64,000 nucleotides of DNA from Delphinapterus leucas (GCF_002288925.2 NW_022098044.1:15275570-15339569), one strand, 5' to 3'; shown: positions 11,039 to 22,421, numbered from the stretch's first letter. Notes: generated from the sequence alone by a model not told the origin. A program made the numbers and translations.

Positions 11039-11163
11039 CTTCCTCGGTGATGCTACCTGTGAGGTCCCCCAGGGAAGAAAGTTGTTCCTTCTCCTGTGTT
11101 CCCATTGCACCTGGATATATCTGTAGTATAGCACTGACTTCATAATGATTTTATATACCTGAG

Positions 11164-11497
11164 TATTAGTCTGCTTGAGCTGCTAGAACAAAATGCTGTA
11201 GACTTGGTGGCTTAATCAACAGACATTTGTTTCTCACAGGCTAGAAGTCTAAGATCAATATGCATGGTTGGATTCTGTTGAGGATGCTCTTCCTGGCTTA
11301 CAAATGGTGTCTTCTTGCTGTGTCCTCACATGGTAGAGAGAAAGAGAGCTCTGGTCTCCCTTCCTTTTCTTATAAAGACACTAATCCCTTCATGAGGACC
11401 CTACCTTCATGACCTTATCTCAACCTAATCACTTCCCAAAGTCCTCACCTACAAATTCCATCACATTGGGGGTTTGGGCTTCAATTCAGTCCATAAC
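11164..11497 (-). mobile_element. MLT1 LTR (ERVL-MaLR)
   Basis: In minus orientation this is a solo LTR of the MLT1 group. Plus-strand diagnostic text includes 'tattagtctgcttgagctgc', 'ggtggcttaatcaacagaca', 'gtgtcctcacatggtagaga', 'cactaatcccttcatgagga' and the end 'attcagtccataa'. Only an LTR is visible, with no internal retroviral sequence next to it. Confidence 0.8.
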
Positions 11498-11884
11498 GAC
11501 CTGTTTCCACTGCTATCTGGTCAATTCTTCATATGCCATGGATGCTTCCCACTCATCTCTGAACCTTGGTTAGCTATGCTGAGATACTGCCCAAATAATA
11601 TTTGAATATTTATATGCATATTACTTCAATGCTCTGTACAAATTTTCAAATAAATATGATCTCACTTTCATAAATGCTCAAGTAAATATTGCCTCATCTA
11701 TCTTACAAATCAAATGCTGTGAGAAAATTAAAGAAAGAAATATTAAGATTTTGATCTGATTAAGATTGGAAACATTTCGTATTTTTGTTGCGCAAGGAAA
11801 ATTCACGGGCCTAACGTCTGCAACTCTTGTAGACCCTTGACATCTGAAAAATACTTTACATTTTATGAATTCAGTTTTACAAAA
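11498..11884. other. Intergenic, nothing recognised
   Basis: No supported gene or repeat. The minus-strand frame 11678-11896 shows no recognised motif. Confidence 0.35.
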
Positions 11885-12020
11885 TCCCCAGAACATTGGC
11901 TGGTGATGTTACCACTAATCACAGCTTTGGAGACTGAAGCACAGAGAGGCTAAGTCAGTGGCCCAGGAGGCACAGAAGGATTTAACCGACAGGTGGAGAT
12001 TAGAAGGTATAATTCTAAGT
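11885..12020 (+). repeat. MIR-like fragment
   Basis: The core-like text 'actgaagcacagagaggcta' followed by 'agtcagtggcccaggaggca' and a tail with 'ggatttaac' resembles MIR. It is short and diverged. Confidence 0.5.
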
Positions 12021-12604
12021 ATTTAATCCTCTCTTGTGTTCTGTGGCTTTCTATAGGCTTCAGATAGCTAAGAACAGTTTGGAGAAGGTGACAGAGTTAG
12101 AAAAGCAGAGAGAGGCAGTTTAAACTGCTCTTTCTATCATCTTCCAGTTGACAATCCCCCAGTGAATGGTCAACAGAGAGGCATGACTAACAGGTAATAG
12201 ACCAGCAGCTCTGCCCCAGCTCCTGGTTAAACACTGACTGGTGCAGGGCTGGTGGCTGGTGCCCTGGTACATGGAGGATGTAAGCTTCTGTGGGGGAAGG
12301 GAAATAATTGCTTAAAGGGGACACTGCTAGGAGTCTTGGGCAGAGGGTGAAGTGAAAATAAATATGCTTTCAGCTAAGAGACTGAAATGAGTCAGGTGAC
12401 TGCAACCAATTCTGAAATAAGCATCAGTGAACAAATTTTAGCACAGATCTTTCAAATAAGAGCAGCAGCCTCCCAGGAAACCAGATTGTAAGAGGGTCTC
12501 CAATGGATATGAACAAGATGGGGTTTGGGGCCTCTGAACACCTCAATCAATGAGAATCTGGGCAAGATGGGACCCAGCCAGCATGCTCCTTGTTCCCTAA
12601 AGTG
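12021..12604. other. Intergenic, nothing recognised
   Basis: No supported feature was found in this moderately GC-balanced stretch. Confidence 0.35.
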
Positions 12605-12830
12605 TTATAATCAAGTCTTACATCTATGTAGTCTCAATGGGCGCAAAAGGCATCCTAATGCATTATTCATTTATCCTTCCTATGGCCTGGCCATCTAGGT
12701 GTCACCACTTTTGTTTAACGAGGAAACAGAGTGAGAGAGGCTGAGTGATTTGAGTAATGGAACCCAAGTAGAAGAGCTCATTGTTGAATGCAGACTTTCT
12801 GGCTTGCTGTCCTGTGGACTGGACTTAGCA
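12605..12830 (+). repeat. MIR SINE
   Basis: MIR features in order: 'cattattcatttatccttcc', 'aacgaggaaacagagtgaga' with 'gaggctgagtgattt', then a tail 'gcagactttctggcttgctg'. Diverged but in the right order. Confidence 0.6.
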
Positions 12831-12919
12831 CAGGGATGTGCTAAATCTTCATGTGCTGGGTTGTGCAAGATGCTATTGCTTTTGGCTCACTTGAAAGAGG
12901 AGAGGTCTGGGGCTGAGGC

Positions 12920-13045
12920 TCACTGAGTCATTCATCCAAATTATAATCTGATATGTGTTGGTCATCATGCTAGATGCTGAGGATGCAACAACGAACCACA
13001 CAGATGTGATCCCTGCCCTGGTAGATCAGTGCAGTATTCACAAGT
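12920..13045 (+). repeat. Ancient L2/MIR-class fragment
   Basis: The text 'atgctagatgctgaggatgc' followed by 'gatccctgccctggtag' belongs to the same ancient repeat group as 10246-10400. Confidence 0.4.
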
Positions 13046-13576
13046 CAAAGGAATATAGTGAGCTGGAAGGCTGCTGGCACAGGACTGCCCTTCTCCCTGA
13101 AATTCCAGAAGAGAGGAATTTGGTCTGAAGCTGCTGAGGAAGGGCTGAAGTTCTAAACTAGCAAGAAGACAGGCTTTTGGGAGCTGGCCAGGGAAGCCCT
13201 CTGAAAAGACTGTTCCCCTCCAGGTCCCATTCATTCCCCACCATCCCCTTCAGTGCCCTTAGACTACCCAGAACATGAGTAAGGGAGGCTCCCCATAGCT
13301 TTTTGCCACAAAAATCTGCTGTGTCAAATTGCTTTCCCTTGAACGCTGAGCACTGGTGAGTGGTGAGTGATGACCCTGCAGTTTGTAGGCAGCCCATCTG
13401 TCTTCATGGCAGAGGCTATGCTCTAATTTCAGAATTTCAAAATGAAATCAGGAAGCTGTGTCCATGTTGCACCTTCTCAAACATCCACAGAGAGTGACAT
13501 TTTAGTGGCCAGGAAGCAGTGCCAATATTCTTAGTGACATTTTTCTAAGTTGTAAGAAAAAATGTTTAAAAATAAA
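13046..13576. other. Intergenic, nothing recognised
   Basis: Minus-strand frames at 12965-13234 and 13158-13397 are short, unrecognised and partly overlap a repeat. Confidence 0.35.
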
Positions 13577-13586
13577 CATAAGTTTT

Positions 13587-13843
13587 TAAAATTAATTTTT
13601 ATTGGAGTATAGTTGCTTTACAATGTTATGTTAGTTTCTGCTGTACAGCAAAGTGAATCAGCTATATGCATACCTATATCCCTTCTTTTCTTGGATTTCC
13701 TTCCCATTTAGGTCACCACAGAGAACTGAGTAGAGTTCCCTGTGCTATACAGTAGGTTCTCATTAGTTATCCATGTTATACATAGTGTCAATAGTGTATA
13801 TATGTCAATCCCAATCTCCCAATCCATCCCACACACCCCCAAG
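13587..13843 (-). mobile_element. L1 LINE 3' UTR tail, severely truncated
   Basis: A roughly 257-bp minus-strand L1 end starts 'ttttattggagtatagttgc' and carries 'gctatacagtaggttctcat', both in the cetartiodactyl-type L1 3' UTR. A 10-bp target-site duplication, cataagtttt, lies at 13577-13586 and 13844-13853. No coding part remains. Confidence 0.88.
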
Positions 13844-13857
13844 CATAAGTTTTGAAT

Positions 13858-14060
13858 TGACATGTACACGCTGCTATATTTAAAATATCAGTAGATAACC
13901 AACAAAGACCTACTGTATAGCACTTAATACAGTGTATAGCAATTAATACTCTGTAATAACCTAAATAACCTTCAGGTTATTAGTAATTAATACTCTGTAA
14001 TAACCTAAATGGGAAAAGAATTTGAAAAAGAATAGATACATGTATATGTATAAGTGAAAG
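13858..14060 (+). mobile_element. L1 LINE 3' UTR fragment with an internal 26-bp duplication
   Basis: In plus orientation the text 'aaagacctactgtatagcac' and 'gggaaaagaatttgaaaaag' matches the same L1 3' UTR family as its minus-strand neighbour. A 26-bp direct repeat starting 'aattaatactctgtaataac' is present at 13941-13966 and 13985-14010. The element ends abruptly before the usual 'ctgtacacctgaaactaac' tail. Confidence 0.75.
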
Positions 14061-14300
14061 AAAACCCCATAGAATGTAAACCAAGAGTGAACCCTTATGT
14101 AAATTATGGACTTTAGTTAATAATAGTCTATCAATATTGGCTCATCAATTGTCATGAATGGACCACACTAATACAAGATATTAAGAATAGAGGAAACTGT
14201 GTTTAGGGGGAGGGGTATATGAGAACACTGTACTTGCTGCTCAATTTTTCTGTAAACCTAAAACTATTATTCTAAAAAAGATCATTAATTAAAAACAAAA
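14061..14300 (+). mobile_element. Old L1M 3' end
   Basis: Text such as 'attatggactttagttaata', 'catcaattgtcatgaatgga', 'gggggaggggtatatgagaa' and 'taaacctaaaactattattc' is the 3' end of an L1M-type element. It is non-coding. Confidence 0.7.
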
Positions 14301-15005
14301 ACTAACAACAGCAATAACAAATCTGATAGCAGGCCCTACCCATTTTCCCAAAGATCTTTTACTAGTGCCTTGATATTCAATTCATCTTTTCTGAAGCTTA
14401 ACTTGGTGGATTCTTCAGTTTTTAATTTGTTTAACTCGGTATATCACCATCTGTCTATGGCTTTCCGGTTGTATTTTCCAACAACAACAAAAATATATGC
14501 AAATGAGAATTTTCAGTCTAGGGGTTCCTTGTGTAGGAGTGAAAATCATAGTGGGCCTTGGAATTTAGAGTGGGCTACTGCATCCATTCCTAGAGACCTA
14601 GGTAATGAGACTGAGGGAGAAAGAGAGTTCTAGGCACAACCTGTGTTTTAAAATAAAATCCCCTCTGGATCAGCTGACCCTGGCTCTATGGGCATTCTTT
14701 GGTTCTTTGGGAGGAAATTATTCTGTGTATGTGTGTTTGTGACTGTGTGTATAACAAAAGAGGCATTGAATGGCAAGTATAAGTCTACCATGACACGGAG
14801 CTACCATAGTTGAATTTGATTTTGAAGGAGTGGGCAGTTTTCTCTTTTATTCCCATAGCCAGCAAATGCAGTGGCAGACCAGCAATGCAGTGAAGGCCCT
14901 GGACACTGAAGGCTTTTCCTTCAGTGGTCAAGGATTGCGCTGCACCTGCGTTCCATGCCCTCAACATTCTGGGTGTGCCTGTGGCCAAGTCACCAGAGAT
15001 GAATA
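14301..15005. other. Intergenic, nothing recognised
   Basis: No supported gene. The plus frame 14370-14633 and the minus frame 14785-14988 have no motif that I recognise. A short TG-rich run lies near 14725-14752. Confidence 0.35.
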
Positions 15006-15205
15006 GTTCTTAGACTTTAGCATGATGTGCATCAGCATGAACTGGAGGGCTGGATGAAATACAGATTGCTGGCTCCGCGGGGGAATTCTGATTCTTTAGG
15101 TCAAGGGTTGGGCCTGGGAATTTGTATTCTAAGCTAGATTCCAGGAAGCAGTGATGCTGCTGGTCAGGAAACTGCCTGCACATTGAGATCTGCCAACTTA
15201 GACTG
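15006..15205 (+). mobile_element. MER5A-like hAT-Charlie DNA transposon fragment
   Basis: The order 'ttagactttagcatgatgtg', 'atacagattgctggctcc', 'ggaattctgattctttaggt', 'gatgctgctggtcaggaaac' follows the non-autonomous DNA transposon MER5A. No terminal inverted repeats are clearly preserved. Confidence 0.6.
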
Positions 15206-15335
15206 TTAATCAGGGGACAAGAATGGCATGGGGGTGTTTGGATTACCTGTTTCCAGCAGGACACCAATTGACAGTGACAGCAACCAGAGCTGAAAATCAA
15301 GCAGCTCCTGCTCTGCTGGGGCAGGATGTTTGGTT

Positions 15336-15774
15336 ATTTCTTCCCCTTCTCCTTGTCCTTGTCCTTCTCCTTGCCCTTGCCTTCTCCTTGTCCTTTTCCT
15401 TGTCCTTCTCCTTCTTCTTCTCCTCCTCCTCCTCCTCCTCATCCTCCTCCTTCTTCTTCTTCTTCTTCTTCTTCTTCTTCTTCTTCTTCTTCTTTCTTCT
15501 TCTCCTTCTTCCTCTTCTCCTTCTCCTTCTTCCTCTTCTCCTTCTCCTTCTTCCTCTTCTCCTTCTCCTTATTCTTCTTCTTTTCTTCTCCTTCTCCTTC
15601 CCCTTCCCCTTCTCCTTCCTCTTCTTCTTCCTCTTCCTCTCCTTCTTCTTCCTCCTCCTCTTCTTCTTCTTCTTCTTTCTTCTTCTCCTCCTTCCTCTTC
15701 CTCTTCCTCTCCTTCTCCTTCTCCTCCTTCTCCTTCCTCTTCCTCTCCTTCTTCTTCTTCTTCTTCCTCTTTTT
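15336..15774. repeat. Polypyrimidine (TTC/TCC)n low-complexity tract
   Basis: About 440 bp of almost pure pyrimidine on the plus strand. The first part is a degenerate 'ccttgtccttctcc' pattern with scattered G, followed by (TCC)n, (TTC)n and mixed CTTCTC units. The long frames through it on both strands (Ser/Leu/Phe/Pro on plus, Lys/Glu on minus) are products of the repeat. The first half (15336-15569) is unique in the window. The second half (from about 15571) is the start of the 24.66-kb duplicated unit and recurs at 40232-40435. Tracts of this kind can form triplex DNA and stall replication. Confidence 0.97.
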
Positions 15775-15829
15775 GACTTTCAATGACAATGTACTGTGCA
15801 TTTTATAACATAAATAAAAGTAAACTGTA
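15775..15829. other. Short spacer after the polypyrimidine tract
   Basis: This AT-rich spacer leads into an old L1M segment. The second copy is at 40436-40490. Confidence 0.4.
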
Positions 15830-16540
15830 TGAAAAAGGTAGTAAAATTACTACACAGAGAGAAATGGAAATATACTATTGTAAGGTTGGAATATGATGCA
15901 TGAAGTGATACAATATTATTTGAAGGTACATTGTGAGCTAGTTTTCATTCTGCAATGCCCAAAGCAGCCACTAAAACAACACAACAGTCATAGCTAATAA
16001 TCCATCAGTGGAGATAAAATGAATCATAAAAATATTCAATCAAAGATAGAACAAAAGGGAGAAAGGGTAAAAAGAACAGGTGGAACAAATAAAACAAAAT
16101 ACAACAATCATATATTTAGCTTATCAGTATCACTATTCATATCAAATATAGGTGGTCTAAACCCTCCAATTAAAAGGCAGAGATTGTCATTTAGAATAAA
16201 AAAGCAAGACTCAACTATGAGCTGCTTCTAAGAAACTCACTTTACCTAAAGAGATTGAGTGCCTAAAAAATAAAAGGATGGGAAAAGATTTATACCATGA
16301 TATATAATATACCATGGCTATATAAGGAAGACAAAGTAGATATCAGAACAGCACTAGCAACAGAAAGTATATTACATAATGATAAAAAGAATGAATTTAT
16401 TGAGAGTACATAGCAATCCTAAACCTTTAAGCAGCCAATAACAGAACTTTAAAATATATGAAGTGAAATCTGACAGTACTTCAAGGAGATGTAGACAATT
16501 TCTACAGTTAAAGAAATTGACAATTTCCATGTTATAAAAC
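15830..16540 (+). mobile_element. Old L1M LINE, 5' ORF2 region (copy 1)
   Basis: Decayed plus-strand L1 coding sequence. Diagnostic text includes 'ggtggtctaaaccctccaat', 'agagattgtcatttagaata' and 'aactatgagctgcttctaag', corresponding to the early ORF2 endonuclease region of L1M. The frame is broken by stops. The short frame 16019-16231 is a remnant of it. Confidence 0.7.
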
Positions 16541-17913
16541 TATGATTATAATCATTTATAAAGAGTAATTACATGATTTTCAAATGTATTCACCCAAGAT
16601 TTTGAATAAGAACTTAGTTGGTGGTACACAGAACCTGTGTCAGTGGAGAACCCACTGTGGCAATGGCAGCAGTGCCACAAGGGCCAGTGTCCAACATGTA
16701 AGTCAGTAGAGGCAGCAGGACAAGCTTTGCCATCCAGAGTTCAATGACAGTGGTGAGCTCATAGATGGGTCCTGCCCACTGCCTAGCCTCCCTTGTCATG
16801 ATCTGCATTCCAAACCTGGTTCTCTTGCCTTCCTGGCAGTTTGTGAACTTTATACAGAGCACAGAGAAAAGTCACTTCCCTCAGTAAGGAGTGCAGTTGG
16901 GGAGAATCCCTCCTATCATGAGCAATTCTGTGCACATCTCCAGGCTAAGTCTAAGACCTAAACCAAGGGGAAGCAACTTTCTCCTTCCTCTTCCTCTCCA
17001 TCATATTTCCTTTCAGCAGACCTCTGGTCTGGAAACCAGTGTCCTTGTACAGTTCTACCACCAGCCTGCATCTCCCTTTGTTGATGAAGCCACAAGATCC
17101 TTTTCAGATGATGTTTGGAATTTATGTTTGTAATATGGCCAATTATGGAACCCAAAGAAGTTGGGTGAAAAGAAAGTAGTAACCTAAGAATTTCTCTTGT
17201 TATTCTCAGGTTGATGCCAATGCAACAACTATGTTTTCTTTTGTTTTAAAAGAAAAGTTGTCCTATAAGTCTTCCTTGGTTGAAAGCATCTGCCTGTCTT
17301 TCTCTAGCAATTTGAACCAGATCACTCAAAGTCAGTGGCCAATATATAAAACTTTTCAACAATTCTCCTGCTTCCGCCATTCAAATAAATAAACAGAATA
17401 TATGACATTTCCACCAAAGGCAGCAGGAGAAGACATTCCATTTCATGCTTCAGCGATCTGACTAAGGAAACAAATATAGATTTTTTCTTCCAAATGCCTT
17501 AAGGTTATAAGGAAAGTTGATTAAGGTCTCCCTTTAAGCCCCACCAGAGAAATTAATGGATGATAAAGTGTGCCTACTCTTTAAGAGAAAGAGGTTATGT
17601 CAAATATTGGCTCTTCTAATCAGTTTGACATAAAGCATATTTCTCACAGATGTGGCACTCTAGCCCATCTCATGTGCAGGAGAGATGAAAGCCATATGGA
17701 TTTCAGTTTCCTGTTAGCCGAGAATAAATTAAATCATGTTCTTTTCTCCTCTTTACCACTCCTTTGTGGATTCAATTTTCATGTAGACATGTCTGATATT
17801 ATTTTTTAGGGAGGAGTTAATAAATTGTTCTTTTCCTTTTATTGTACTGATATGATTCTTGCCTTTCCTTCCCCCTGGCTCTCCCTACTGCCAATGAAAT
17901 AAATACAGAGGAC
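16541..17913. other. Unassigned sequence with several short open frames (copy 1)
   Basis: The minus frame 16614-16862 (82 codons) and plus frames 16891-17133 and 17597-17809 carry no domain that I recognise. The fairly GC-balanced patch 16600-17110 differs from its AT-rich surroundings and could be an old retroposed or LTR-derived piece, but I cannot name one. Confidence 0.3.
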
Positions 17914-17945
17914 AAAAAAAAAAAAAAAGAGAGAGAGAGAGAGAA
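17914..17945 (+). repeat. A15(GA)n microsatellite (copy 1)
   Basis: A run of 15 A followed by about eight GA units. Both copies of the unit have the same number of A and GA, which matters for judging the age of the duplication. Confidence 0.95.
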
Positions 17946-19985
17946 TAGAGTCATGGGTTGTGATATTAGTTTGACCTTTGTGAGGTTGCAGAAGAGTTGA
18001 TCATAAATCCTGGTGGTTCATGGGTTGGAATTGTTCCCAGAAATTCCCAAAGTATAGCTATGTTCTTGACAAAAAGACTTATTTTCCCAGATTTTAAATA
18101 GAATATTATATTAGCTAAGGTAAAGCTACCTGTTGTAGTAAATAAAATTTAATGTCTCAGTGGCTTTGCACAAAGAGAAGTTTTTGTTTCATTCATAAAT
18201 TTCATCCAGCAATGGGAAATGGAGATGGGACGGGTGAGGTTCGGTGGGGTAGATTCTGCTTCATGAAGTCACTTAGGAATCCAGACTAATAAGGGCCCTG
18301 TTATTTTCAAGTTTGACTTTCCAAGCTGCCTGCATATTCACTTCCAGTCTGGGGATGGGAGGAGAGAGAAAGAGAGAGGAGAAAGAGAGACAGGCAAACA
18401 GACAGACAGTTGAGAGCATTACAAGGTATTCTTTATGGGCCAGGCCTGGAAATGGGGTATATATCTCTACCCATTTTATTGGTCAGGCACTGTTGTGTGG
18501 CTTGAAGAGCTGGGAAATATCTTGAAGCCTTGGACCCAGGAGGAAAGAGATAGCTAGCATCTCATTTCTTTGGAGGGATTAGAATTTTCATCTGAGGCCA
18601 TTTTCAAATTTGGGACCCAGATAATCATTATTAAATTATAATGTTTGTATTATATGCTTTATCTTTCATGAATATTTTTTGTTGGCTTTATCTTGTAGTC
18701 ATAGTTTTAATTATATGATTTAAAGGTATTTTAACTTGATACTATACTACCAATCCTTTTTCACTAGACTGACCTATTTTTGTGCTTGTAATTGAATATT
18801 CCAATCAGATGGACTATGCCCTCAAGTAAGTTTTCTCCCAGGCCAAGTATATGAGTGTGTTTTCTAAGCTCTTACATTTCCAAGATTTTTTTTTTCTGTT
18901 GTCTTGACAACTTGACTATGTCAAGTGTTATAAAACAGGGATGACAATTGATTCTCATATATGGGTAATCTAAAGCATGTATTAATTCTATTTCTCTTGA
19001 ACTGACAAAATTAAGAAATTTCCATACTTCCTCCTCTAAGTGTCTGCTAGCATAGTTTCTCCTTTCAGAAGAATAACTGAGAAAGAAAAAAAAGTCACTA
19101 GGGAAGGAATATTTACAGAAGGCAAGCCTGATACCTTACTTAGAAAATTACAGAAAATCCTGCATCATAAGTAATGTTAAAACCTTGACACTACGTATTA
19201 AAAAATTGTTATTCACTATTCTAACAGTCTCCCATTTGCCAATATATCTTATAGGAACTTCTGATCAAAAGACTTGTTAGTTGTTAAAAATATTCAGCCA
19301 AAGAGAGCTTTACTCTTACTTGAGAGAGAAAAAAAATTCCTGTAAGATATTTGTCTCCTCATGCTGTATTTACATTACTCGTGCTAGTCTACATTATATA
19401 TTTTTAAAATGAAGCTTTATTTTGTTCTGGGGGCTGGAAAGGTTAACTAGTGGTAGCTTCCAAGTCTCAGATTTAGTGAAGAAAAGTGAAGAAATCCAGG
19501 CTCGGCTGATTCTTTTTTTTTTTTTTTTCTTCCCACCTGAGCAGATGTCTCACACCAGAAATTGAAAAGTAATATAGATAAGGAATGATTTTTTATTTAA
19601 TTTGAAGTTACTTTTTTATTGTGTTTCTTGATCATATTTTCGTCTGTTGTATCTGTAATATCTTCAAGTCTGCATTTTTAGTTGTACTTAAATAGAATAA
19701 GTTTGACTTTTTAATTTTACAATGTGACATCAGGCTTTTTAACTGTGGAGTTTAAAATCTCTTGTTATCTGGAACCATTGATAGGAATTCTACAAAATTC
19801 AGATTGCTTTGGGATACATAACTTGAAAGATAAATGAATATTCTAGCTTCTCTGAAAATGTCTAGTATATAGAATTAATTGCTTTCTATGGCCCTACCTG
19901 ACCTTGGTTAATGAGGTCAACAAAGGTCTTAGAGGAACCATGAACTTGAATTTGACTCTGGAGTCAGCGATGGTGACACAGGTCC
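17946..19985. other. Long AT-rich stretch with no recognised gene (copy 1)
   Basis: About 2 kb without a frame or repeat family that I can support. A purine-rich GA/GACA microsatellite-like patch is at 18351-18409, and a T-run is at about 19511-19528. The plus frame 18313-18525 crosses the purine patch and is probably fortuitous. Confidence 0.4.
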
Positions 19986-19989
19986 CTTA

Positions 19990-20250
19990 GCTTAAATAGA
20001 AAACTTGTTTCCATGACTCTTGCTGACTCTTCTCAAACTAATTTTTCCTAATTTGTCTCATTAATGGCTCTTCCTCCATCAGCCTCTTTGATTAGGTTTT
20101 CTCAGTAATCAGTCCTAGGATCATTCTCTCGGGGACAGTCTTGACTATCTCCATGCCTTCAAATACCACCTGTAAGGAAATGACTCCCAAATCGTCATCC
20201 ACATCTAGATGTCTCTCCTGACTTACAAGTCTCTCTGAGATCAGTCCTTT
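19990..20250 (+). repeat. L2-like fragment, left part (copy 1)
   Basis: Text such as 'cctgtaaggaaatgactccc', 'aaatcgtcatccacatctag' and 'atgtctctcctgacttacaa' fits the L2 3' coding region. It probably continues at 21300 after later L1 insertions. Confidence 0.5.
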
Positions 20251-20434
20251 ACTCCCCTTGTTTTTATTTTGTTTTGTTTTGTTTTTACCACAAACTGATG
20301 TTTCAAAGCTAATGCTGAGGAAGGTGGTACACTGAACATGAGGACTGGCATTCTTCTACATTGTTTTGGGTAAGATGAATTGTTTTGGGGGAGATGAAAC
20401 ATTTTGAAGGAGATTTGGCCTGTTTATCCAATTT

Positions 20435-20940
20435 TAAATGGGCATTTCCCTTAACTCAGAAATTTCACTTCTAGGAATTTACCTTAGGAAATTATCCTAA
20501 GGAAATAATTGGACATGTGAATCAAAATGTATTTACAGGAGTATTGCTATGTTGTTTGTAATATCAAAAAAGTGGATACCCCCTGAATTACAGGACATGT
20601 GCACAATGATATACAAGACAGCCACTGATAGTCATGCGTGCTTATTTACAGAGACATAGAGAGTTGCCTCTGATTAGATGCTAATAGAAAAAGGCAGGGT
20701 ATAAAGTGTTATAGATGCTATGATCCAAATTTTATAAAAATATTTTATGTATATTTCATCATAAAAAATATGAAAAGTACAAAGGAATACTGAGTTATTT
20801 CTGGATGATAGGATGGGGTTACTGGTGATTTTCTCATTGTTCTTTATAATTTACTATCTGAATACATATACAGTAGGGATGTACTGCTTTTATAATCAGG
20901 AAAAACCATAAAGTTATTTTTATTTTGAAAAATGAGTGAA
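20435..20940 (+). mobile_element. Old L1M-class 3' fragment (copy 1)
   Basis: Text such as 'cttctaggaatttaccttag', 'gtattgctatgttgtttgta' and 'tactgcttttataatcagga' matches an old L1 3' family, the same one seen reversed at 7206-7565. The frame is lost. Confidence 0.6.
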
Positions 20941-20957
20941 TTATTGTTTTAAAGAAT

Positions 20958-21159
20958 TAGGAGTTTGGGATTAGCAGATACACACTACTATATATAAAGT
21001 AGATAAACAACAAGGACCTACTGTATAGCTCAGGGAACTATATTCAATATCTTATAATAACGTATAATGGAAAAGAATCTGAAATAAAACCACTTTGCTG
21101 TACACCTGAAACTAACACAACATTGTAAATCAACTATACTTCAATTAAAAAATTGAAAA
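20958..21159 (+). mobile_element. L1 LINE 3' UTR tail (copy 1)
   Basis: A roughly 200-bp L1 end includes 'aacaaggacctactgtatag' and 'ctgtacacctgaaactaaca' before 'atactTcaattaaaa'. A short target-site duplication, ttaaagaat, flanks it at 20949-20957 and 21160-21168. Confidence 0.8.
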
Positions 21160-21299
21160 TTAAAGAATGTCCATAGATACTTGTGGAAAAAATAAAAATA
21201 ACCTCTCTATGCATTAAAATTGTTCAGATGAAGTGTACCCCAAACCCAGTTTTCTCTCGTGTGCTCTAGTTTATTCTACTCAACAAATGTTTATTGAGG

Positions 21300-21840
21300 C
21301 CCTAGGGTGTCCTTCCATTTTATCCAATTGATTATTGGCCATTTCCACCTGGATGTCCCACATGCTCCTGAAGTCAATATGTATAAAATGGAATTTCCCA
21401 TAATGTCTTGAAATCTGTCTCTTCCTGTATTCCCAGTCTCAGCTAAGAGGATCCTCATCTACCCAAGTAGAATGTCCAGGAGTCAACATGAGGCCCCCAC
21501 TTACCTAACCCACCACATTTAGTAATGTGCAAGTCCCGTGGCTTTACTATTCTTTACAATCCATCCTCTCTTCTCCATTTCCTGTTCAAAGGCCCTGGCT
21601 AAGCCCCTAATCCTTGCTTGGATTGCTGCAGTTGTCTCCCATACTGTTAGAACATTCAGTTTATAAAATCCTAAATGTTTTTGCTTAGACAGCTCCTTCT
21701 TCTCACTCCTCTTCTTTCTCCTACCATGTCTACAAGGAGAATGGCTGGTCAAGTCTCAAGACGTGGTTCAAATGTCACCTCTAACCTTTCTGTTGGAATT
21801 GGCTGGTCTTCTCCTTGTAGTCCTTGTTGGGAACTGCAAT
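21300..21840 (+). repeat. L2-like fragment, right part (copy 1)
   Basis: The order 'atttccacctggatgtccca', 'aatatgtataaaatggaatt', 'gaatgtccaggagtcaacat', 'gcttggattgctgcagttgt' follows the L2 consensus towards its 3' end. With 19990-20250 it likely forms one L2 broken by L1 insertions. Confidence 0.65.
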
Positions 21841-21849
21841 AGGTCTCTT

Positions 21850-22095
21850 ATAATGATGGTAATGGCTAACATTGAGTTTTCATTGTAGGTCAACCACCAT
21901 TCTAAATGTGTCACATGTTTTAACTCCAATACTTTCAACAACACTGTGAGGTAGGTACTATTATTATCTATATTTTATAGGTAATGAAACAGATTTAGAG
22001 AACTTAATTTGCCAAACATCACACAGTCAGCAAGTGGAAGAGCTAGGATTTGAACCTATATTGGCTCCAGAGCCTTCACCCTTAGCTCTGAGTGG
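21850..22095 (+). repeat. MIR SINE (copy 1)
   Basis: A well-preserved MIR: 'ggtaatggctaacattgagt', 'aacactgtgaggtaggtact', 'aggtaatgaaacagatttag' and 'gagctaggatttgaacctat' are in consensus order. Confidence 0.88.
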
Positions 22096-22180
22096 TCATA
22101 CATCTCTGTGCCCTTAATCTATATTTTATTATAGCATAATATTTTACTGTACTTCTTTTCCTATCAATATGTGTGGTTTC

Positions 22181-22406
22181 CAGGGAGATCAGCTCGGTGG
22201 TTTGTGACCACCTAGAGGGGTTGGATGGGGAGGGTGGGAGGGAGGGAGATGCAAGAGGGAAGAGATATGGGAACATATGTATATGTATAACTGATTCATT
22301 TTGTTGTAAAGCAGAAACTAACACACCATTGTAAAGCAATTATACTCCAATAAAGATGTTAAAAAAAAAAAAGAAGAAAGCAAGGAAGAAAAGAAGGAAA
22401 AACAAA
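22181..22406 (+). mobile_element. Young L1 LINE 3' UTR tail (copy 1)
   Basis: A G-rich L1 3' UTR ('ggatggggagggtgggaggg') continues into 'ttatactccaataaagatgt' and an A-rich tail. A perfect 15-bp target-site duplication, aatatgtgtggtttc, at 22166-22180 and 22407-22421 fixes the insertion edges. Confidence 0.93.
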
Positions 22407-22421
22407 AATATGTGTGGTTTC

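Noticed and set aside
15223..15808. Long frames (up to 187 codons) across the polypyrimidine tract on both strands
   Set aside because: They are translations of (TTC/TCC)n, open in all frames because stop codons cannot form; no start context or domain.
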